Part shown: piece by piece, positions 60,741 to 64,000 of the stretch
Layout of the letters: each line of letters opens with the position of its first letter
Numbering within the stretch: the stretch's first letter is position 1
DNA from: DATARH01 sp036489765
Lineage (GTDB): Bacteria; Pseudomonadota; Alphaproteobacteria; ATCC43930; CGMCC-115725
Assembly (NCBI GenBank): GCA_036489765.1
Contig: DASXFE010000157.1
Location: 46,330-110,329, forward strand
Reading direction: 5' to 3'
Length of the DNA: 64,000 bases
Position numbers and translations under genes: made by a program
The notes under the pieces: generated by a model
Database searches by the model: none
Told to the model about the DNA's origin: nothing
What the model saw: the letters and a program-made list of their open reading frames with translations, nothing else

Positions 60741-61109
60741 ATGATCATCCTGTTGTTCATCCTGCATGTGTTCATCTCGATCGCGCTGGTCGGCGTCGTG
60801 TTGTTGCAGAAGAGCGAGGGCGGCGCGCTCGGTATGGGCGGCGGCGGGATGTCGGGGTTCATGACCGGACGATCGACTGCAAATCTGCTCACCCGCACGA
60901 CGGCAGGGCTGGCCGCGGCATTTTTCGTGACGAGCGTGCTGCTCGTCGTCTTGAGCAATGTCGGCCGCCAGCCGCAGCACTCACTGATCCAGGATATTCC
61001 GGCGGGCCCGGTGATCCCGACGACGCCTGCGGCGCCGCAAGTGCCGACACAGCCGGCTCCGCCGATCCCCCCTGCGCCCACCGCGCCAAGCGCCCCGCTC
61101 GCGAAGTAG
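60741..61109 (+). CDS. secG: Preprotein translocase subunit SecG
   Basis: A 122-residue SecG, the small accessory subunit of the SecYEG export channel. Two membrane helices are visible: IILLFILHVFISIALVGVVL, and FFVTSVLLVVLSNV after residue 50, joined by the conserved GGGGMSGFMTGRSTANLLTR loop. The tail is Pro/Ala-rich, as in other alphaproteobacteria. It is upstream of pyrG on the same strand. Confidence 0.95.
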   Translation: MIILLFILHVFISIALVGVVLLQKSEGGALGMGGGGMSGFMTGRSTANLLTRTTAGLAAAFFVTSVLLVVLSNVGRQPQHSLIQDIPAGPVIPTTPAAPQVPTQPAPPIPPAPTAPSAPLAK

Positions 61110-61269
61110 AGCCGCGAGTCGGCGAATCGCCTGATCGCCCGGATTCCCCCGGGATTGCTCGCATGCCGGGCGATCCGGGCCGCGGCCTGACTGGCGGAAA
61201 GGGACAAATCCCGGTTTGAGCCGCTGAGGTTGGGCGTCCCAACCCATTGATACGACGGGATTGTGACAT

Positions 61270-61297
61270 CGCCGTTCAGTTTCCCGTGGGAACGGCG
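61270..61297 (+). promoter_or_regulatory. Hairpin in the pyrG leader
   Basis: CGCCGTTC (61270-61277) and GAACGGCG (61290-61297) form an 8-bp stem with a 12-base loop, about 26 bases before the pyrG ATG. No T-run follows, so it is not a usual terminator. It may affect translation; this is only a guess. Confidence 0.35.
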
Positions 61298-61323
61298 GCG
61301 TGGGTACTTTACATTAAAGGTCC

Positions 61324-62955
61324 ATGACGCGGTTCGTATTCATCACCGGCGGCGTGGTTTCCTCCCTTGGCAAGGGGTTGTGTTCGGCGGCACTCGGGGC
61401 GCTGTTGCAGGCGCGCGGGTTCACCGTGCGCTTGAGGAAACTCGACCCCTATCTCAACGTCGATCCGGGCACGATGAGCCCGTATCAGCATGGCGAGGTC
61501 TACGTCACCGACGACGGGGCGGAGACCGATCTCGATCTCGGCCATTACGAGCGCTATGTCGGCGTGCCATCGCGCAAGACGGACAGCGTGACTACGGGCA
61601 AGATCTATTCAACCGTAATCGCCCGCGAGCGCCGGGGCGAGTATCTGGGCGCGACCGTGCAGGTGATCCCGCACGTCACCGACGCGATCAAGGAATTCAT
61701 CCTGGCCGATCTCGACGGCGAGGATTTCGTCTTGTGTGAGATCGGCGGCACGGTCGGCGACATCGAGAGCCTGCCTTTCCTGGAGGCGATCCGCCAGCTC
61801 GGCAACGAGCTCGGGCGAGAGCGGGTGTTGTTCGCTCATCTGACGCTGGTGCCGTGGATCAACTCGGCCGGCGAGCTCAAGACCAAGCCGACGCAACATT
61901 CGGCGAAGGAGCTGCTGGGCCTCGGCATCCAGCCCGACATCCTGCTGTGCCGCTGCGACCGTGAGATCCCGGAAGGGGCTCGCAAGAAGATCGCGCTTTT
62001 CTGCAATGTGCGGGAGAGCTGCGTCATTCCCGCGCTCGACGTCGACACGATCTACGCCGTCCCCGGCGCCTATCACATGGAGGGGCTGGACCGCGAGGTC
62101 TGTCGCCATTTCGGTCTTACCGAGGCGCCGGCGCCCGACCTGTCGCGCTGGAGCCGCATCGTCGAGCACGTGAGGAAGCCCGAGGGCGAGGTCACGATCG
62201 CCATCGTCGGCAAGTACACGCACCTGCCCGACAGTTACAAATCGCTGGCCGAGGCGATGACCCATGGCGGCATCGCGAACAACGTGAAAGTCCATATCGA
62301 CTGGATCGACAGCGAGGTGTTCGAGGCCGAGAACGAGGCGGTGCGGCAGCTCGAGGGCGTCCACGGCATCCTCGTGCCGGGCGGGTTCGGCGAGCGCGGG
62401 TCGGAAGGCAAGATCCAGGCGGCGCGTTTTGCCCGCGAGCGCGAGGTGCCGTATTTCGGCATCTGCTTCGGCATGCAGATGGCGGTGATCGAGGCGGCGC
62501 GGCATCTCGCCGGGCTGCCGGGCGCCGGGTCGAGCGAGTTCGGGCCGTGCGAGCATCCCGTGATCGGCCTGATGACCGAATGGCTGCGCGGCAACGAGAT
62601 CGAGCAGCGCGAGGCCGACGGCGACCTCGGCGGCACGATGCGCCTCGGCGCCTATCCCGCGATACTCGACCCCGAAAGCCGCGTCGCCACCATCTACGGC
62701 GGCACCCAGATCAGCGAGCGGCACCGCCATCGCTACGAGGTGAATATCGGGTACCGCCAATCACTCGAAGAAGCCGGCTTGCGCTTTTCCGGGATGTCGC
62801 CCGACGGGGTGCTGCCCGAGATCGTCGAGATCCCCGAGCATCCGTGGTTTATCGGCGTGCAGTTCCATCCCGAGCTGAAGTCGAAACCCTTCGACCCGCA
62901 CCCGCTCTTCACCTCGTTTGTGAAGGCCGCGCTCGATCAGTCGCGGCTGGTATAA
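61324..62955 (+). CDS. pyrG: CTP synthase
   Basis: A 543-residue CTP synthase, making CTP from UTP, ATP and glutamine. The synthetase domain opens with FVFITGGVVSSLGKGLCSAA (P-loop) and has RKLDPYLNVDPGTMSPYQHG and EVYVTDDGAETDLDLGHYER; the glutaminase domain (from about residue 300) has the nucleophile in YFGICFGMQMAV and the His/Glu pair in GVQFHPELKSKP. The order secG-pyrG-kdsA is the usual one in alphaproteobacteria. Confidence 0.98.
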   Translation: MTRFVFITGGVVSSLGKGLCSAALGALLQARGFTVRLRKLDPYLNVDPGTMSPYQHGEVYVTDDGAETDLDLGHYERYVGVPSRKTDSVTTGKIYSTVIARERRGEYLGATVQVIPHVTDAIKEFILADLDGEDFVLCEIGGTVGDIESLPFLEAIRQLGNELGRERVLFAHLTLVPWINSAGELKTKPTQHSAKELLGLGIQPDILLCRCDREIPEGARKKIALFCNVRESCVIPALDVDTIYAVPGAYHMEGLDREVCRHFGLTEAPAPDLSRWSRIVEHVRKPEGEVTIAIVGKYTHLPDSYKSLAEAMTHGGIANNVKVHIDWIDSEVFEAENEAVRQLEGVHGILVPGGFGERGSEGKIQAARFAREREVPYFGICFGMQMAVIEAARHLAGLPGAGSSEFGPCEHPVIGLMTEWLRGNEIEQREADGDLGGTMRLGAYPAILDPESRVATIYGGTQISERHRHRYEVNIGYRQSLEEAGLRFSGMSPDGVLPEIVEIPEHPWFIGVQFHPELKSKPFDPHPLFTSFVKAALDQSRLV

Positions 62956-62960
62956 CCGCT

Positions 62961-63048
62961 GTCATTGCGAGCAAAACGAAGCAATCTCGGGCCGCAGGAG
63001 GCTCCTTGGATCGAGATCGCCGCGTCGCCTGCGGCTCCTCGCAATGAC
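62961..63048. repeat. Dispersed palindrome family B, copy 4
   Basis: GTCATTGCGAGCAAAACGAA at the left and GCGGCTCCTCGCAATGAC at the right, with GCAATCTCGG and CGAGATCGCC inside. It is the space between pyrG and kdsA. Confidence 0.85.
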
Positions 63049-63062
63049 AGCAGGAGGCGATC

Positions 63063-63908
63063 ATGAAGCCCCGTCACGTCAGGGTCGGCAGCGTCACGGT
63101 CGGCAATGATCTGCCGATGGTGTTCATCCTCGGTCCGAACACGCTCGAATCGCGGACGCATGCGCTGGAGATGAGCGCGGCGCTTAAGGAGATGGGCGAA
63201 AAGCTCGGTATTCCGGTGATTTACAAGACGTCCTTCGACAAGGCGAACCGTTCGTCGATCGGCGGCGCCCGCGGGATCGGGCTCGAAGCCGGATTGCCGA
63301 TCCTCGCCGAGGTGCGCGAGACGAGCGGGCTGCCGGTGCTGACCGACATCCACTCGCCCGAGCAATGCCCGCCGGTCGCGGAGGTCGCCGACATCATCCA
63401 GACCCCGGCCTTTCTGTGCCGCCAGACCGACCTGATGATCGCGGCCGGTAAGGCCGGGAAGCCGGTCAACATCAAGAAGGGCCAGTTCATCGCGCCCTGG
63501 GACATGAAGAACGTCGCCGGCAAGGTCGCGTCGACAGGTAACGAGCAGATCCTGTTGTGCGAGCGCGGTGCGGCCTTTGGTTACAACAAGTTGGTTGTCG
63601 ATATGTGCGCGTTGCCGATCATGGCGCTGACCGGATATCCGGTCGTCATGGACGCGACGCACGCGGTTGCGGAGCCGGGCGGGCTCGGCGACCGCTCCGG
63701 CGGCCAGCGCGAGATGGGGCCGATCCTCGCCCGTGCCGCCGCCGGGATCGGCGTCGCCGCGATGTTCCTCGAATGCCACCAGGACCCCGACCGCACGACA
63801 GGCGCCGAAGGCCCGACCATGCTGCCACTCAAGGCGATGCCGGAATTGATTGAGACGCTCGTTGAACTCGACCGCATCGCCAAGGCTCGGCCAGCCTCGA
63901 TCGATTAA
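63063..63908 (+). CDS. kdsA: 3-deoxy-8-phosphooctulonate synthase
   Basis: A 281-residue KDO8P synthase, condensing arabinose 5-phosphate and phosphoenolpyruvate for the core of lipopolysaccharide. It shows IPVIYKTSFDKANRSSIGGA, VLTDIHSPEQCPPVAEVADI, QTPAFLCRQTDLMIAAGKAG, VNIKKGQFIAPWDMKNV, PVVMDATHAV and MFLECHQDPDR. ATG 63063 has GGAGG 5 bases before it. Its presence shows a Gram-negative, LPS-making organism. Confidence 0.97.
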   Translation: MKPRHVRVGSVTVGNDLPMVFILGPNTLESRTHALEMSAALKEMGEKLGIPVIYKTSFDKANRSSIGGARGIGLEAGLPILAEVRETSGLPVLTDIHSPEQCPPVAEVADIIQTPAFLCRQTDLMIAAGKAGKPVNIKKGQFIAPWDMKNVAGKVASTGNEQILLCERGAAFGYNKLVVDMCALPIMALTGYPVVMDATHAVAEPGGLGDRSGGQREMGPILARAAAGIGVAAMFLECHQDPDRTTGAEGPTMLPLKAMPELIETLVELDRIAKARPASID

Positions 63909-63913
63909 CCTAG

Positions 63914-63995
63914 CGTCATCCCGGCGGAGGCCGGGACCCACTTTTCAACGGCTCGTTCACCGGATAAGTGGATACCGGCCGTCGCCGGTACGACG
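63914..63995. repeat. Dispersed palindrome family C, copy 3
   Basis: GCGTCATCCCGGCGGAGGCC at the left and GGCCGTCGCCGGTACGACG at the right, with GGGACCCACTTTTCA and AAGTGGATACC inside. It follows kdsA. Confidence 0.8.
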
Positions 63996-64000
63996 GCCCT

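Overview
The window is a stretch of high-GC chromosome from an alphaproteobacterium, probably a free-living soil or water member of the Rhodospirillales/Rhizobiales group. The evidence is a GcrA-family regulator, a fused trpE(G) gene behind a tryptophan leader peptide, the ppiD / tpiA / secG / pyrG / kdsA block, a minCDE operon, and many ABC-transporter binding proteins, MFS carriers, LLM flavoenzymes and amidohydrolase-type catabolic genes. I saw no rRNA, tRNA, CRISPR array, transposase or phage gene. Coding density is high and no gene-free stretch exceeds 300 bases.

Layout. 1-5600: end of a peptide-type ABC binding protein, fumC, an MFS carrier, a DinB protein and a DUF35/thiolase pair. 5596-7480: a visibly AT-richer insert with a coupled retropepsin-like protease and SGNH hydrolase. 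7522-16206: a complete branched-chain-amino-acid-type ABC transporter (binding protein, two ATPases, two permeases) followed by a class II aldolase-like enzyme, a D-aminoacylase-type amidohydrolase and a nitronate-monooxygenase-like flavoenzyme, probably one catabolic module. 16351-21945: pgk, a methyltransferase, gcrA, a MoxR / small protein / VWA operon and tatA. 22095-25583: a serine hydrolase, a DUF805 protein and minCDE. 25655-30447: an operon for late queuosine synthesis (queA, tgt, queF, queG) with a pirin gene at its end and a small Kazal-like secreted protein at its head. 30546-48617: accessory metabolism, including orphan binding proteins, VOC, AhpD-like, aldo/keto reductase, LLM, GNAT, azoreductase, fluoride channel, ilvD, MFS, TauD, a TPP enzyme and an FAD dehydrogenase. 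48750-52383: moeA, a fused trpC-moaC reading frame and trpD. 52513-54935: three plus-strand genes. 54957-57305: trp promoter, leader peptide, attenuator and trpE(G). 57355-63908: ppiD, tpiA, a secreted cysteine-rich repeat protein, secG, pyrG and kdsA.

The intergenic spaces are unusually rich in palindromic elements. I count eight families (called A to H here), several present in 2-6 copies, one nested inside another and one overlapping the 3' end of queA. The points most worth a second look are the trpC-moaC fusion, the probably leaderless trp attenuator, the alternating cysteine-rich repeat protein, the low-GC protease/SGNH pair, the Kazal-like gene coupled to queA, and an internally deleted AhpD-like pseudogene.
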